A stretch of 46,796 bases of DNA from Candidatus Nitrosotenuis sp. Lineage in GTDB: Archaea > Thermoproteota > Nitrososphaeria > Nitrososphaerales > Nitrosopumilaceae. Every line of letters begins with the position of its first letter. Position 1 is the first letter of the stretch. A model generated the notes under the pieces. It had not been told where the DNA came from and searched no databases. It worked only from the letters and a program-made list of their open reading frames with translations. The position numbers were made by a program, and so were the translations under genes. Shown in pieces: positions 1 to 8,140 of this stretch. Location: assembly GCA_016844685.1 (NCBI GenBank), contig JAENJF010000003.1, positions 1 through 46,796 of the forward strand, written 5' to 3'.

Positions 1-403
1 GTAAGACTGGCATCTTTGCTTTATTGATTACATAGTTTGCAACACTACCAAGAAACATTTCTGCAATCGGATGCGGGCCCCTTGATCCAATGATTACCAA
101 ATTAAACTTGTAATCATGTGCAAATTTTACAATTGTATTTCCTATGTACCCATTGTATTGAATTTTATCCACAAATCGAACACCATGCTGTTTTGTGTGT
201 TTTAAAGCCACTCCCATGATGTTCTGGGCATTTTTTATGTACTGCTTTCGTATTTCCTTGCTGAACATAACAGGAAAACGAATCACATGGAATCCGGTAA
301 TGATAACATCTTGATTCTTAAAAAGCAAAATTGCTGTATCCAACGCTCTAAGTGAATTCTTTGAGCCATCCAAAGGTACAAGAATTTTGATTTGTTTTTT
401 CAC
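1..403 (-). CDS. Universal stress protein (UspA family), C-terminus cut by window edge
   Basis: A UspA-fold protein, a family of small nucleotide-binding stress proteins. The GTG start at 401-403 begins MKKQIKILVPLDGSKNSLRALD, the usual first strand and DGS turn. The second half carries VIIGSRGPHPIAEMFLGSVA, matching the ATP-binding pattern G-x2-G-x9-G-S/T with P in place of the second glycine (GSRGP, not GSRGRG). About 134 codons are visible and the reading frame is open at base 1, ending MPVL, so only the last few residues are missing. I chose GTG because it gives the expected USP N-terminus and lies about 25 bp after a TATA-like ATATTTAAT (425-434). It is transcribed divergently from the AMP phosphorylase gene and appears to share the 448-457 dyad with it. 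Confidence 0.9.
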   Translation of the reverse strand, partial: MKKQIKILVPLDGSKNSLRALDTAILLFKNQDVIITGFHVIRFPVMFSKEIRKQYIKNAQNIMGVALKHTKQHGVRFVDKIQYNGYIGNTIVKFAHDYKFNLVIIGSRGPHPIAEMFLGSVANYVINKAKMPVL

Positions 404-442
404 AATTTAGAGTTTATAAAAGATGATTAAATATGACTTGGC

Positions 443-462
443 AAAAATCACTTTTGATAATT
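443..462. promoter_or_regulatory. TCAN4TGA dyad shared by divergent USP and AMP phosphorylase promoters
   Basis: The dyad TCACTTTTGA lies at 448-457. Read leftwards it is TCAAAAGTGATTTTT, with its inner edge 40 bp from the USP GTG. Read rightwards it is TCACTTTTGATAATT, 34 bp from the AMP phosphorylase ATG at 496. It is one of the recurring elements described in the findings; this copy fits the rightward spacing less well than most. Confidence 0.45.
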
Positions 463-495
463 ACTGAATATGTAAAATGCCACCATCCATTCAAT

Positions 496-2040
496 ATGTC
501 ATTGCAATTAAAAATTGACATCTTGGGTATTGAATCTGGCGGAAAATCAGTGGTTTTTCTAAACAAGGCAGATGCTGATGAAATTGGCGTTACTGCTTCT
601 GGAAGAGTGATATTAAAATCAAAAAAGGGAATTACTGCCATAGTAAACGTAGCCACGAAATCCGTCAAAAAAGGCCACATTGGAATAACTGAAGAAATAA
701 GATTACTACTCGGATCTGTCCCAAGCACCATTGATGTTGAAATTTCCGCATTCCCAAAATCGTTGCAATTTATTCGAGCCAAGTTAGACGGAAAAAAGCT
801 TTTGCGTAATGAAATTTTTGAAATTGTCAGAGGAGTCGTTACCGGGAACCTGAACGAAAGCGAAATTGCATCGTTTGTTACTGCATTACACATTCATGGA
901 ATAGATCTTGACGAGGCTACAAGTCTCTCCCTAGCAATGGTGGAAACTGGAAAGCAGCTAAAACTTGGAAACAGGATCATAGTAGACAAGCATAGTATTG
1001 GGGGAGTGCCAGGAGACAAGACAACACTTTTGGTTGTTCCTATTGTTGCAGCTGCAGGCTTGGTGATTCCAAAAACTTCGTCAAGGGCAATAACCTCTGC
1101 TGCTGGAACGGCAGATAGAGGAGAAGTTTTGATGCCAGTAAGCATGACGTATGACGAAATGAAAAAAGTAGTTAGAAAATGTAATGGTTGTTTGGTATGG
1201 GGTGGTGCACTGGATCTGGCGCCAGCAGATGACATTTTTATCAAAACAGAGTATCCCCTGTATATCGACCCATTGCTGTTGCCGTCCATAATGAGTAAAA
1301 AAAAGGCAGTTGGTGCAACCCATCTTGTAATTGACATACCTACTGGGAGAGGGTCTAAAGTGAAAACAATAAGTGAAGCAGATTATCTTGCAAAGGATCT
1401 AATTGAGATCGGAAAGAGATTGGACATACACACGCATTGTGTGGTTACATATGGGGAGCAGCCTGTTGGATATACAGTCGGCCCTGCACTTGAAGCAAAA
1501 GAGGCATTAGAAGTTTTGATGAATGAGTCCAACGTTCCAGACTTGATAGACAAGGCATGTAGTATTGCCGGTGCCATCTTTGAGATTACTGGAAAAAAGA
1601 ACGGTTATGCCTTGGCAAAAGACATCATAAAAACAGGAAAGGCAGAGGCAAAGCTCAGAGAGATAATCAGTGCGCAGGGAGGCAATTCTTCCATAAAACC
1701 AGATGACATTCCAATTGGTAGTGAAACATTCAAAGTTAAGGCAAAAAGTGAGGGACAGATGTTGTGGATTAGCAATAGCGCAATTGTTGAAATAGCGCGT
1801 AGTGCCGGAGCACCAAAAGACAAGGGGGCGGGAATAATTTTTAACAAAAAAATCGGTGATCCTGTATCAAGGGATGACATTCTGTTTACAGTTTACGCTG
1901 AAAAATCTCGCAAGCTGAGCAGGGCGCATGATCTGTTAAAAGAGCTAGAACCAATAGGAGTTGGAAAGAGAGCAGACATGATGATAAGAACAATAAAAGA
2001 AATTCCTACAGTAAAGCGAAGCTTTGTGTTGGAGAGATAG
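496..2040 (+). CDS. deoA: AMP phosphorylase (thymidine phosphorylase family)
   Basis: Predicted to convert AMP (or CMP/UMP) plus phosphate to free base and ribose 1,5-bisphosphate. The phosphate-binding signature KHSIGGVPGDKT is at residues 165-176, and the SSRAIT...AGTADRGEVL block follows; many family members have TADTMEVL here, so the RG pair is a variation. The N-terminal ~80 residues form the extra archaeal domain, then the glycosyltransferase domain and the C-terminal PYNP-like domain. The frame is open from an ATG at 433, but ATG 496 (MSLQLKIDI) gives the normal ~514-residue length. In archaea with type III RuBisCO this enzyme feeds R15P isomerase; no RuBisCO or isomerase is in this window. 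It converges with prs. Confidence 0.9.
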   Translation: MSLQLKIDILGIESGGKSVVFLNKADADEIGVTASGRVILKSKKGITAIVNVATKSVKKGHIGITEEIRLLLGSVPSTIDVEISAFPKSLQFIRAKLDGKKLLRNEIFEIVRGVVTGNLNESEIASFVTALHIHGIDLDEATSLSLAMVETGKQLKLGNRIIVDKHSIGGVPGDKTTLLVVPIVAAAGLVIPKTSSRAITSAAGTADRGEVLMPVSMTYDEMKKVVRKCNGCLVWGGALDLAPADDIFIKTEYPLYIDPLLLPSIMSKKKAVGATHLVIDIPTGRGSKVKTISEADYLAKDLIEIGKRLDIHTHCVVTYGEQPVGYTVGPALEAKEALEVLMNESNVPDLIDKACSIAGAIFEITGKKNGYALAKDIIKTGKAEAKLREIISAQGGNSSIKPDDIPIGSETFKVKAKSEGQMLWISNSAIVEIARSAGAPKDKGAGIIFNKKIGDPVSRDDILFTVYAEKSRKLSRAHDLLKELEPIGVGKRADMMIRTIKEIPTVKRSFVLER

Positions 2041-2056
2041 ACGGTAAATGTTTTGA

Positions 2057-2932
2057 TCATATGGACTCTGCCAATATATCTGAAACATCGATTGCGTTTG
2101 TTTTCCCGGGAATAGTGTTTGTGCTGATTATTTTCAAGACGCCAGCGTTTCTGATCTTTTTTTCTGCGTCACCAACCAACAAGGCATGTGTACATGCAGC
2201 ATAGATACGCCCGCAATTTCGTCGTTTAAGATATTCTGCTGCCTTGACAATGCTCCCTCCGGTGCTTATCATGTCGTCAACCAAAATGATATCCCTACCT
2301 TCAAAATTCCTTTTTTGAGATTGTTTGATTTCTAGTTCTCCGGTTTTTCTGTTTCTCTGTTTGTTTAGGGCAATAGATTCAGTATCCAGAATTTTTGCAA
2401 ATTGCTTGGCCTGAGGTGCCCAAAAAAGATCTGGTGCAACTACGAATGGGTTTTTGAGTTTCATTTTTTTGAAAAATGAGGCCAATTTTGGCGTGGCACT
2501 AACGTTTCTTATCGGTATGTCAAAGTATTTGATTGCCAATGTACTGTGTATGTCCACAACCACTATCTTGCTTGCTCCTACGGCCTTGAGCATTTTTGCG
2601 ATTACGGCGCTTGTGACAACCTCTCCTGTAAGAAACTCCTTATCTTGCCTCATGTAACACAAATACGGGATTACTGCAATAACTTGTGATGATGTTTCTC
2701 TTGCTTTTGACACCAGTGATAGCGCTTGAATGAAATTGGAGTCAACCGGAGGATGTGTGGATTGTACGACGATTGTTTTGCCTGTTGGCTTATCCCCAAC
2801 GGTAACTTTGCTTTCTCCATCCGGGAAGATTTGTACATTAGCCTTGATGTAATTGGCATCCAACTTATTTGCCAAGTTTTTTGCAAGAGCCTGTGATGCA
2901 GGTCCACCAATTACTGTAAAATTTGTCAACAC
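2057..2932 (-). CDS. prs: Ribose-phosphate pyrophosphokinase (PRPP synthetase)
   Basis: Makes PRPP from ribose 5-phosphate and ATP for nucleotide, histidine and cofactor synthesis. Diagnostic motifs are QIFPDGESKV near residue 36, YLCYMRQDKEF (ATP loop) and the PRPP loop VDDMISTGGSIVKAAEYL with D219-D220. At 291 residues it is a typical archaeal class. The start is GTG 2932 or TTG 2929; both precede TNFTVIGG. It faces the nitroreductase gene divergently and ends tail-to-tail with AMP phosphorylase, so two enzymes at the ribose-phosphate/nucleotide junction are adjacent. The symmetric dyad at 2974-2983 is 42 bp upstream of this start as well. Confidence 0.95.
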   Translation of the reverse strand: MLTNFTVIGGPASQALAKNLANKLDANYIKANVQIFPDGESKVTVGDKPTGKTIVVQSTHPPVDSNFIQALSLVSKARETSSQVIAVIPYLCYMRQDKEFLTGEVVTSAVIAKMLKAVGASKIVVVDIHSTLAIKYFDIPIRNVSATPKLASFFKKMKLKNPFVVAPDLFWAPQAKQFAKILDTESIALNKQRNRKTGELEIKQSQKRNFEGRDIILVDDMISTGGSIVKAAEYLKRRNCGRIYAACTHALLVGDAEKKIRNAGVLKIISTNTIPGKTNAIDVSDILAESI

Positions 2933-2973
2933 TATAATGATTCAACGAGATTTGAAAAGTTCCTTGCTTATTT

Positions 2974-2988
2974 TCAGTGATGATAATC
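2974..2988 (+). promoter_or_regulatory. Upstream promoter element TCAGTGATGATAATC
   Basis: A near-consensus copy: TTTTCAG then N3 then TGATAATCAT spans 2971-2990. Its inner edge is 40 bp before the nitroreductase ATG and 8 bp before a TATA-like GTTAAATT (2997-3004). The dyad core also lies 42 bp from the divergent prs start. Confidence 0.6.
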
Positions 2989-3027
2989 ATAAGTCGGTTA
3001 AATTGGTTGTACTTTCTTATGGTGGTC

Positions 3028-3543
3028 ATGTCGTTTTTTGATTTAGTTTCTTCACGGCACTCAGTGCGTGCATTTAAGGAACAAAAAATGTCAGATGACA
3101 CCATTAAAAAAATTCTTACTGTTGCGACAAAGGCATCTTCTGCTGGAAACTTGCAGTCATATCAGATTTTTATCATTGCCAAAAAAGAGGACAAAAAAAG
3201 ACTAGCTGCAGCTGCGCATGCACAAAATTTTATAGAAAACGCATCAGTGGTTTTTGTCTTTTGTGCAGATCCAGCTGCTTCTGCAAGAGAATATGGGAAA
3301 AGAGGAGAAGATCTTTATTGTATCCAAGATGCCACAATTGCCTGCTCATATGCACAGCTTGCTGCTCATTCTTTGGGATTTTCCTCTGTCTGGATAGGCT
3401 CTTTTGATGAGGATCAAGTTGCCAGAATTCTAAATTTACCTTCTGGCCTAAGGGCGGTTGCTATGCTAGTTGTTGGCATGCCGGCTGAAAAACCAGAGAT
3501 TACCCCAAGAAGACCCCTAAGTGAGATTATTCGCACATTATGA
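3028..3543 (+). CDS. Nitroreductase-family FMN flavoprotein
   Basis: NAD(P)H-dependent flavin oxidoreductase of the nitroreductase fold; the natural substrate cannot be told from sequence. The N-terminus SRHSVRAFKEQKMSDD is the canonical FMN phosphate-binding RRSVRxF region, followed by ATKASSAGNLQSYQ (FMN/NTR motif) and a C-terminal LPSGLRAVAMLVVGMPAEKP. Length is 171 residues from ATG 3028. An open frame extends upstream to 2977, but 3028 (MSFFDLVSSRHS) matches the family start and the promoter spacing. No cysteine pair or fused domain is visible. It is followed 27 bp later by rtcB, possibly co-transcribed. Confidence 0.88.
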   Translation: MSFFDLVSSRHSVRAFKEQKMSDDTIKKILTVATKASSAGNLQSYQIFIIAKKEDKKRLAAAAHAQNFIENASVVFVFCADPAASAREYGKRGEDLYCIQDATIACSYAQLAAHSLGFSSVWIGSFDEDQVARILNLPSGLRAVAMLVVGMPAEKPEITPRRPLSEIIRTL

Positions 3544-3570
3544 CTTGATTCAAGGCTTTGTTTTTAGGAT

Positions 3571-5016
3571 ATGGAAGTTACTAAGATAGGAAGTCTGGAA
3601 TACAAAGTTGAAGTAGATCCTTCTGTTGGAATGAGGGTTCCTGTCAGAATATTTGCAAATGAAGAACTATTTGGAAAGATGATGTTAGATAGAACAATTC
3701 AGCAGGCAGTCAACGTATCTACATTGCCTGGAGTTCAGAAAAATGTCGTAGTGTTGCCAGACGGTCATCAGGGATATGGTTTTCCAGTGGGTGGAGTAGC
3801 AATAATGGATGCAGAAAAGGGAGTGATCAGTCCAGGGAGTGTGGGATATGATATTAACTGCGGAGTACGCTTGATCAGAACCAATCTGACAGAAAATGAC
3901 GTAAGACCAAAACTACAGGAATTGATAACTGATCTTTTTGAGTCAATTCCTGTTGGAATGAGCAAGCGTGAGGGCTGCATACATTTGAGCAGATCAGAGC
4001 TTGATGAGGTTCTGGTACATGGAATTGAATGGCTGATCAATCATGGTTACGCAACCAAAGAAGATGCGGAAATGTGTGAGGAGGGTGGATGTATAATTGG
4101 AGCAGATCCTAGTAAAGTTTCAGAAGAGGCCCATAGAAGAGGGGCACCACAGCTTGGAAGTCTTGGGTCTGGAAACCATTTTCTTGAAGTACAAAAAGTG
4201 GACAAAATATTTGATAAAGAAGCTGCAGAAACAATGGGAATACCAAACGAGGGAGACATTACCATTCTAATTCACTGTGGCTCAAGAGGTCTTGGTCACC
4301 AAATATGTACAGATTATTTGAAGGTGTGTGAGCAAAGCTATCAAAAATATGGAATAGAATTGCCGGATAGGCAGCTTGCTTGCGTTCCTAATGTTTCTGA
4401 GGAAGGAGAATCTTACAAAAAGGCAATGAAATGTGCCTTTAATTACGCATGGAGTAACAGGCAGACAATCACTCATTGGACAAGAAAGTCATTTGAGCGT
4501 GTCTTTAACCAGTCAGAATCGGATCTTGACATGAAACTAGTGTATGATATTGCCCACAACAGTGCTAAAGTAGAAAAACACGTAGTAGATGGAAAAGAAA
4601 AATCGGTTGTAGTCCATAGAAAAGGAGCAACAAGGGCGTTTCCAGCAGGAAGTAGTGAAATTCCTCAAAAATACAGACAAATTGGCCAGCCGACATTCAT
4701 CCCAGGCTCTATGGGTTCTGCAAGTTGGATACTTTTGGGAAAGCCAAATTCACTTGAGCTTACCTTTGGTTCAACAGTACACGGTGCAGGACGGCTCATG
4801 TCAAGAACTGCCGCTCATAAAAACTACAACTACAAACAAGTAATAGAACAGCTGCAGCAAAAAGGAATTTTCATAAAATCAATGACAAGATACGATGTAG
4901 TAGAAGAAGCCCCCCAAGTTTACAAAGATGTGGATGTTGTTGCAACCATTTCGCATGATCTTGGGATTGCAACCAAAGTAGCAAGACTAGTTCCATTAGG
5001 AGTCATAAAAGGATGA
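3571..5016 (+). CDS. rtcB: tRNA-splicing/RNA-repair ligase RtcB
   Basis: Joins RNA 2',3'-cyclic phosphate (or 3'-phosphate) and 5'-OH ends using GTP and Mn2+; in archaea it seals tRNA exons after intron removal. All family blocks are present: DGHQGYGFPVGGVA, GYDINCGVRL with metal ligand C97, GSLGSGNHFLEVQ, HCGSRGLGHQ, HRKGATRAFPAG, PGSMGSASWIL and VHGAGRLMSR. The histidine of HGAGR is residue 404, the position of the GMP-accepting His in the well-studied archaeal enzyme. Length is 481 residues, exactly typical, with no intein. It lies tail-to-tail with the SAM synthetase gene, with one base between stops. Confidence 0.97.
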   Translation: MEVTKIGSLEYKVEVDPSVGMRVPVRIFANEELFGKMMLDRTIQQAVNVSTLPGVQKNVVVLPDGHQGYGFPVGGVAIMDAEKGVISPGSVGYDINCGVRLIRTNLTENDVRPKLQELITDLFESIPVGMSKREGCIHLSRSELDEVLVHGIEWLINHGYATKEDAEMCEEGGCIIGADPSKVSEEAHRRGAPQLGSLGSGNHFLEVQKVDKIFDKEAAETMGIPNEGDITILIHCGSRGLGHQICTDYLKVCEQSYQKYGIELPDRQLACVPNVSEEGESYKKAMKCAFNYAWSNRQTITHWTRKSFERVFNQSESDLDMKLVYDIAHNSAKVEKHVVDGKEKSVVVHRKGATRAFPAGSSEIPQKYRQIGQPTFIPGSMGSASWILLGKPNSLELTFGSTVHGAGRLMSRTAAHKNYNYKQVIEQLQQKGIFIKSMTRYDVVEEAPQVYKDVDVVATISHDLGIATKVARLVPLGVIKG

Positions 5017-5017
5017 A

Positions 5018-6223
5018 TCATGCAATTTCTATTTGTTCTGATAATAGTTTCTTGCAAAACTCTTCCATTTTTTCAAGATTACTACTGACTATTTCATTTA
5101 TCTGATTTGTCTGCGATGGGTTGAGCTCTGAATTATTTTTTGTGATTGGTTGAACAACAACAGCCTTTGGATCATTTACAGGCATTCCAATTATGTTATA
5201 CATCCAAACAAAGACTTCATCAAACCCTAAAACGTTTTTGTATATTTCATCTGCAATTTTAAATGATAATGCGTTGTAGATTTTTCCAATGTGACTTACG
5301 GGATTTTTTCCAGCAATTGCTTCTGCCCCAGCAGGTCTATTTGGGGAAATAACACGATTTGCCTTGTTTCCCCGTCCAACTTCGCCTGAATCTGCATTAT
5401 CAGCTGATGTTCCAAGTACTGTTAGATACATTCCTTCAATTCCCTTGTTTTGATCATCAAGGCAGTTAATTGCAGCATGAATTTTGAGTGTGGTTTTTTT
5501 CCTTGCAAATTCAGTTATAGCCTCAAGCATTTGGTGTTTTTTCTTAAAATAGTCTTTTTGTGAGTCCACAAATGAATCAACAAAGGCAATTGCCACGGTA
5601 AGATCAAGCCATTCTCCGTTTCTGAATCCCAATACTTTGACATCCTCGCCAGAGACGGGAAATTCCGCCTTAAATTTTTTTGAGTTGATGTATTGTTCCA
5701 TACCGAGAACTGTCGACTCCGTTTCTGTGTATGGTGCATACCCTACCAGTACTGAGGTGTCGTTTGCCGCAAATGATTTTGGGTTTTTGAAAATAGAACG
5801 CAGTTCTGCTGACGATGCGCCTATTTCCAATTGGTAACTTACATGTTCGTCTTTTACATATCTAAGATTTTTCTCAAACCAAGACCTTACGGTTGTGATT
5901 GCTAAATCTCCAATCGGTAATTGGCGACCATCAACACTTGTTGTTGCCCGATCACCCATGACAAGCTTCATCGGTTTTAGGACTTTGCCACCACCAAACT
6001 TGTTTTCGGTTTGGCCCGCAACAAGCATTGTTTTGTCCATGTTGTGATGCTGGATTACGCCAGTTTCTTTTAGGTATAATTTTGATAATTCGATTGAAAC
6101 TTTGTTCATTACCAAATCACAAATTGTGTCTGGATGCCCCACTCCCTTTCTCTCTACAAACTCAAATCTTTTTTTAAAAGTGGGGGTTGAAGGTACAGTT
6201 TCAACAAAAATTTTACCAGACAT
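5018..6223 (-). CDS. mat: S-adenosylmethionine synthetase, archaeal type
   Basis: Forms SAM from methionine and ATP. It belongs to the archaeal MAT family, not bacterial MetK: it starts MSGKIFVETV and has VERKGVGHPDTICD, QHHNMDKTMLVAG, VMGDRATT, GEVGRGNKANRVISPNRP and AGKNPVSHIGKIYN. Length of 401 residues is normal. The ATG at 6223 is preceded by a TATA-like element and by the dyad at 6265-6279. It is divergent from the radical SAM enzyme, so the SAM-making and a SAM-using gene share one intergenic region. Confidence 0.96.
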   Translation of the reverse strand: MSGKIFVETVPSTPTFKKRFEFVERKGVGHPDTICDLVMNKVSIELSKLYLKETGVIQHHNMDKTMLVAGQTENKFGGGKVLKPMKLVMGDRATTSVDGRQLPIGDLAITTVRSWFEKNLRYVKDEHVSYQLEIGASSAELRSIFKNPKSFAANDTSVLVGYAPYTETESTVLGMEQYINSKKFKAEFPVSGEDVKVLGFRNGEWLDLTVAIAFVDSFVDSQKDYFKKKHQMLEAITEFARKKTTLKIHAAINCLDDQNKGIEGMYLTVLGTSADNADSGEVGRGNKANRVISPNRPAGAEAIAGKNPVSHIGKIYNALSFKIADEIYKNVLGFDEVFVWMYNIIGMPVNDPKAVVVQPITKNNSELNPSQTNQINEIVSSNLEKMEEFCKKLLSEQIEIA

Positions 6224-6264
6224 TTGAAAAATGAATCATTTTGTCATAAATTAGCCCAGAACAT

Positions 6265-6284
6265 AATTTCCAAGGTTGATAATT
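6265..6284. promoter_or_regulatory. Shared upstream element between mat and radical SAM gene
   Basis: The dyad CCAAGGTTGA (6270-6279) reads TCAACCTTGGAAATT towards mat (inner edge 42 bp from its ATG) and CCAAGGTTGATAATT towards the radical SAM gene (41 bp from ATG 6325). One dyad half-site is off consensus by one base in each direction. A TATA-like AATTAATAT lies between it and the radical SAM start. Confidence 0.5.
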
Positions 6285-6324
6285 GTTTTCCGAATTAATA
6301 TCATACAAAAAACAAAACATTCTG

Positions 6325-7383
6325 ATGCAAAAAGAAGCTATCCTTTATGAAAGACTCCCAAATCACAAGGTGAGATGTCTGGCGTGTGCAAGATATTGTG
6401 AAATTGGTGAAGGGCAGATTGGTTTATGTGGAATCAGAGGCAATAAGGATGGAAAACTTGTCCTGTATGTGCATGGCAAGGTTGCTGCGGTGCATATAGA
6501 TCCAATTGAGAAAAAACCCGTAACTCACTACAGGCCAGGAACAAATATTTTCTCAATAGGGACGACAGGTTGTAATTGGCTTTGCAAATATTGTATTAAT
6601 TTTGATCTCAGCCAACGAAGAAAAATAGAAGGCGCTGATCATACGCCGGAAGAGCTTGTCAATATGGCACTAAATTACGGATGCCATGGAATGGCATATA
6701 CTTACAATGAGCCAAGCATTTTCATCGAATTTGCAAGAGACTGTGGTATACTAGCAAGGGAGAGGGGGCTTTTCAACATTTTTGTCTCAAATGGCTATTC
6801 TACACCAGAAGCAATTGGAATGATGAAGGAATTTCTTGATTGCATAACTGTTGATTTCAAGGGAAATGGTGAGCAAAATTTTGTGAGAAAATACGTAGGA
6901 ATTCCAAGTTCCCAGCCAGTATTTGACACGGTGATGCAATTGCAAAGCTTGACTAACATACATGTAGAGATTACCGATTTAGTTGTACCTGGAGTCGGAG
7001 ACGATTTGGAGCATGCGAAAAAACTTTGTAAGTTTGTGTATGACACATGTGGGCCTGAGATGCCGATTCATTTTTTGCAGTTTCATCCCTCATACAAAAT
7101 GATGGAATTTGAGCCAACGCCGATTAAAACACTAGAGAATCATTATGACGTGGCAAAAAAGGAAGGTTTGAAGTACGTATATGTTGGAAATGTTCCAGGT
7201 CACAAGTACGAACATACCTATTGTTCCGAATGTAATAAAGTGGTTGTCAGAAGGTACAACTTTGAGATTCTAAAATGGGATCTGGATGACGATAACAAGT
7301 GCAAGTTTTGTGGGAACAAGATTCCGATTGTGGGAAAACTAGACAAAAATTACAAAGAAAGAAGATTTGAATTCGTTTTCTAG
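6325..7383 (+). CDS. AmmeMemoRadiSam-system radical SAM enzyme (PflA-like)
   Basis: Radical SAM protein with C83-x3-C87-x2-C90 (TTGCNWLCKYC) for the 4Fe-4S cluster. An N-terminal Cys-rich segment (CLACARYCEIGEGQIGLCG) and a C-terminal rubredoxin-like knuckle (YCSECNK...CKFCGNK) are typical of the group that pairs with MEMO1 and AMMECR1 proteins. The product and substrate of that system are not established. Neither partner gene lies in this window. ATG 6325 (MQKEAILYERL) is preferred over an upstream TTG at 6283 because it fits the family start and the promoter element. Older annotations call such genes pyruvate formate-lyase activating enzyme; no PFL is present here. Confidence 0.87.
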   Translation: MQKEAILYERLPNHKVRCLACARYCEIGEGQIGLCGIRGNKDGKLVLYVHGKVAAVHIDPIEKKPVTHYRPGTNIFSIGTTGCNWLCKYCINFDLSQRRKIEGADHTPEELVNMALNYGCHGMAYTYNEPSIFIEFARDCGILARERGLFNIFVSNGYSTPEAIGMMKEFLDCITVDFKGNGEQNFVRKYVGIPSSQPVFDTVMQLQSLTNIHVEITDLVVPGVGDDLEHAKKLCKFVYDTCGPEMPIHFLQFHPSYKMMEFEPTPIKTLENHYDVAKKEGLKYVYVGNVPGHKYEHTYCSECNKVVVRRYNFEILKWDLDDDNKCKFCGNKIPIVGKLDKNYKERRFEFVF

Positions 7384-7390
7384 CAAGAAA

Positions 7391-7478
7391 TAGTTTTTTC
7401 TACGAGCTATTTTAAATGAAAAGTTTTTTTGAATACAAACCCAACCGGGACCGCTTTTTTCATATTATTTTATAGAAA
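7391..7478. terminator. T-tracts between convergent genes
   Basis: The short region between the radical SAM stop and the oppositely oriented cupredoxin stop has T-runs on the plus strand (about 7391-7397, 7423-7429 and 7455-7460) and an A-run (7474-7478) that is a T-run on the minus strand. U-tracts are the usual archaeal termination signal; no strong hairpin is evident. Confidence 0.4.
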
Positions 7479-7485
7479 AATCAAC

Positions 7486-8019
7486 TTAGCTTACTGTAAC
7501 TACACCTACTCGCCATGGATGAATAGTACAAAAGTAATGGTATGCTCCATCATCATTAAACTTGTGTGCAAATCTCTCCCCCGTCCTTAACAGGTCACTG
7601 TTGAATAGAGAGATTAGATTTCCCTTCTCATCTTGGCTTTGTACTGTATGTTCTATGTTGTCGTCGTTTATCCATACAACAGTAGTTCCTTTTTCAATTT
7701 CTAGATTTAACGGAATGTAAAATCCAACATTTCCAACCTTAGAGTTACCGTTTGGAATTATGATGTTTTCAAATGTTGGGCTTGTTTTACTTTCGGTCTT
7801 TTTCTGGTCAAGTTCCAAAACTATAATGTTATTTTCAATTAGATACTTTATTGCGTTTACAAACTCTACCTCTGAGGTTTTTCCCTCACCATACCATTTT
7901 GCCGTATTTTTGACCCACTCAGGCACAAATTCTGCTGTGGCATGTTGCAAAGTCACTCCTGCTAAAAATGAAAATGCGATAAATGCAGCTGCGGAATAGA
8001 GAATTTTGGTGCGGTTCAA
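7486..8019 (-). CDS. Membrane-anchored/exported cupredoxin (plastocyanin-like)
   Basis: Extracytoplasmic type I copper protein candidate. A hydrophobic segment at residues ~8-28 (signal or anchor) is followed by a thaumarchaeal alpha-helical module (VPEWVKNTAKWYGEGKTSEVEF...AIKYLIENNIIVL) and a C-terminal cupredoxin domain. Copper ligands visible are H124 (IEHTV), C164 and H167 (YFCTIHPW). The expected axial Met after the HPW is replaced by R170-V171, so the site may have altered geometry or potential. These proteins are thought to serve as electron carriers in copper-based ammonia oxidisers; the partner is unknown. ATG 8019 fits the promoter element 40 bp upstream. Confidence 0.85.
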   Translation of the reverse strand: MNRTKILYSAAAFIAFSFLAGVTLQHATAEFVPEWVKNTAKWYGEGKTSEVEFVNAIKYLIENNIIVLELDQKKTESKTSPTFENIIIPNGNSKVGNVGFYIPLNLEIEKGTTVVWINDDNIEHTVQSQDEKGNLISLFNSDLLRTGERFAHKFNDDGAYHYFCTIHPWRVGVVTVS

Positions 8020-8058
8020 TATTTACTGAATGTATACAATAGTTATAATATTAAAGCA

Positions 8059-8073
8059 AAAATTCAATGTTGA
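8059..8073 (-). promoter_or_regulatory. Upstream promoter element of the cupredoxin gene
   Basis: On the minus strand TTTTCAACATTGAATTTT contains an exact TCAN4TGA dyad, with its inner edge 40 bp before the ATG; the TAATC part is not conserved (ATTTT). AT-rich TATA candidates lie at about 8040-8056. Confidence 0.45.
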
Positions 8074-8140
8074 AAATTACAGATATGCTATTAAATCAAA
8101 ACGGACTGGTATCATACATGCAAAAAAGAAATTGAGTTTA

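Noticed and set aside
2974-2988. FNR-like site (TTGATN4ATCAA)
   Set aside because: The recurring core is TCAN4TGA, the opposite arrangement of half-sites, and is placed relative to archaeal TATA boxes, so an FNR interpretation does not fit.
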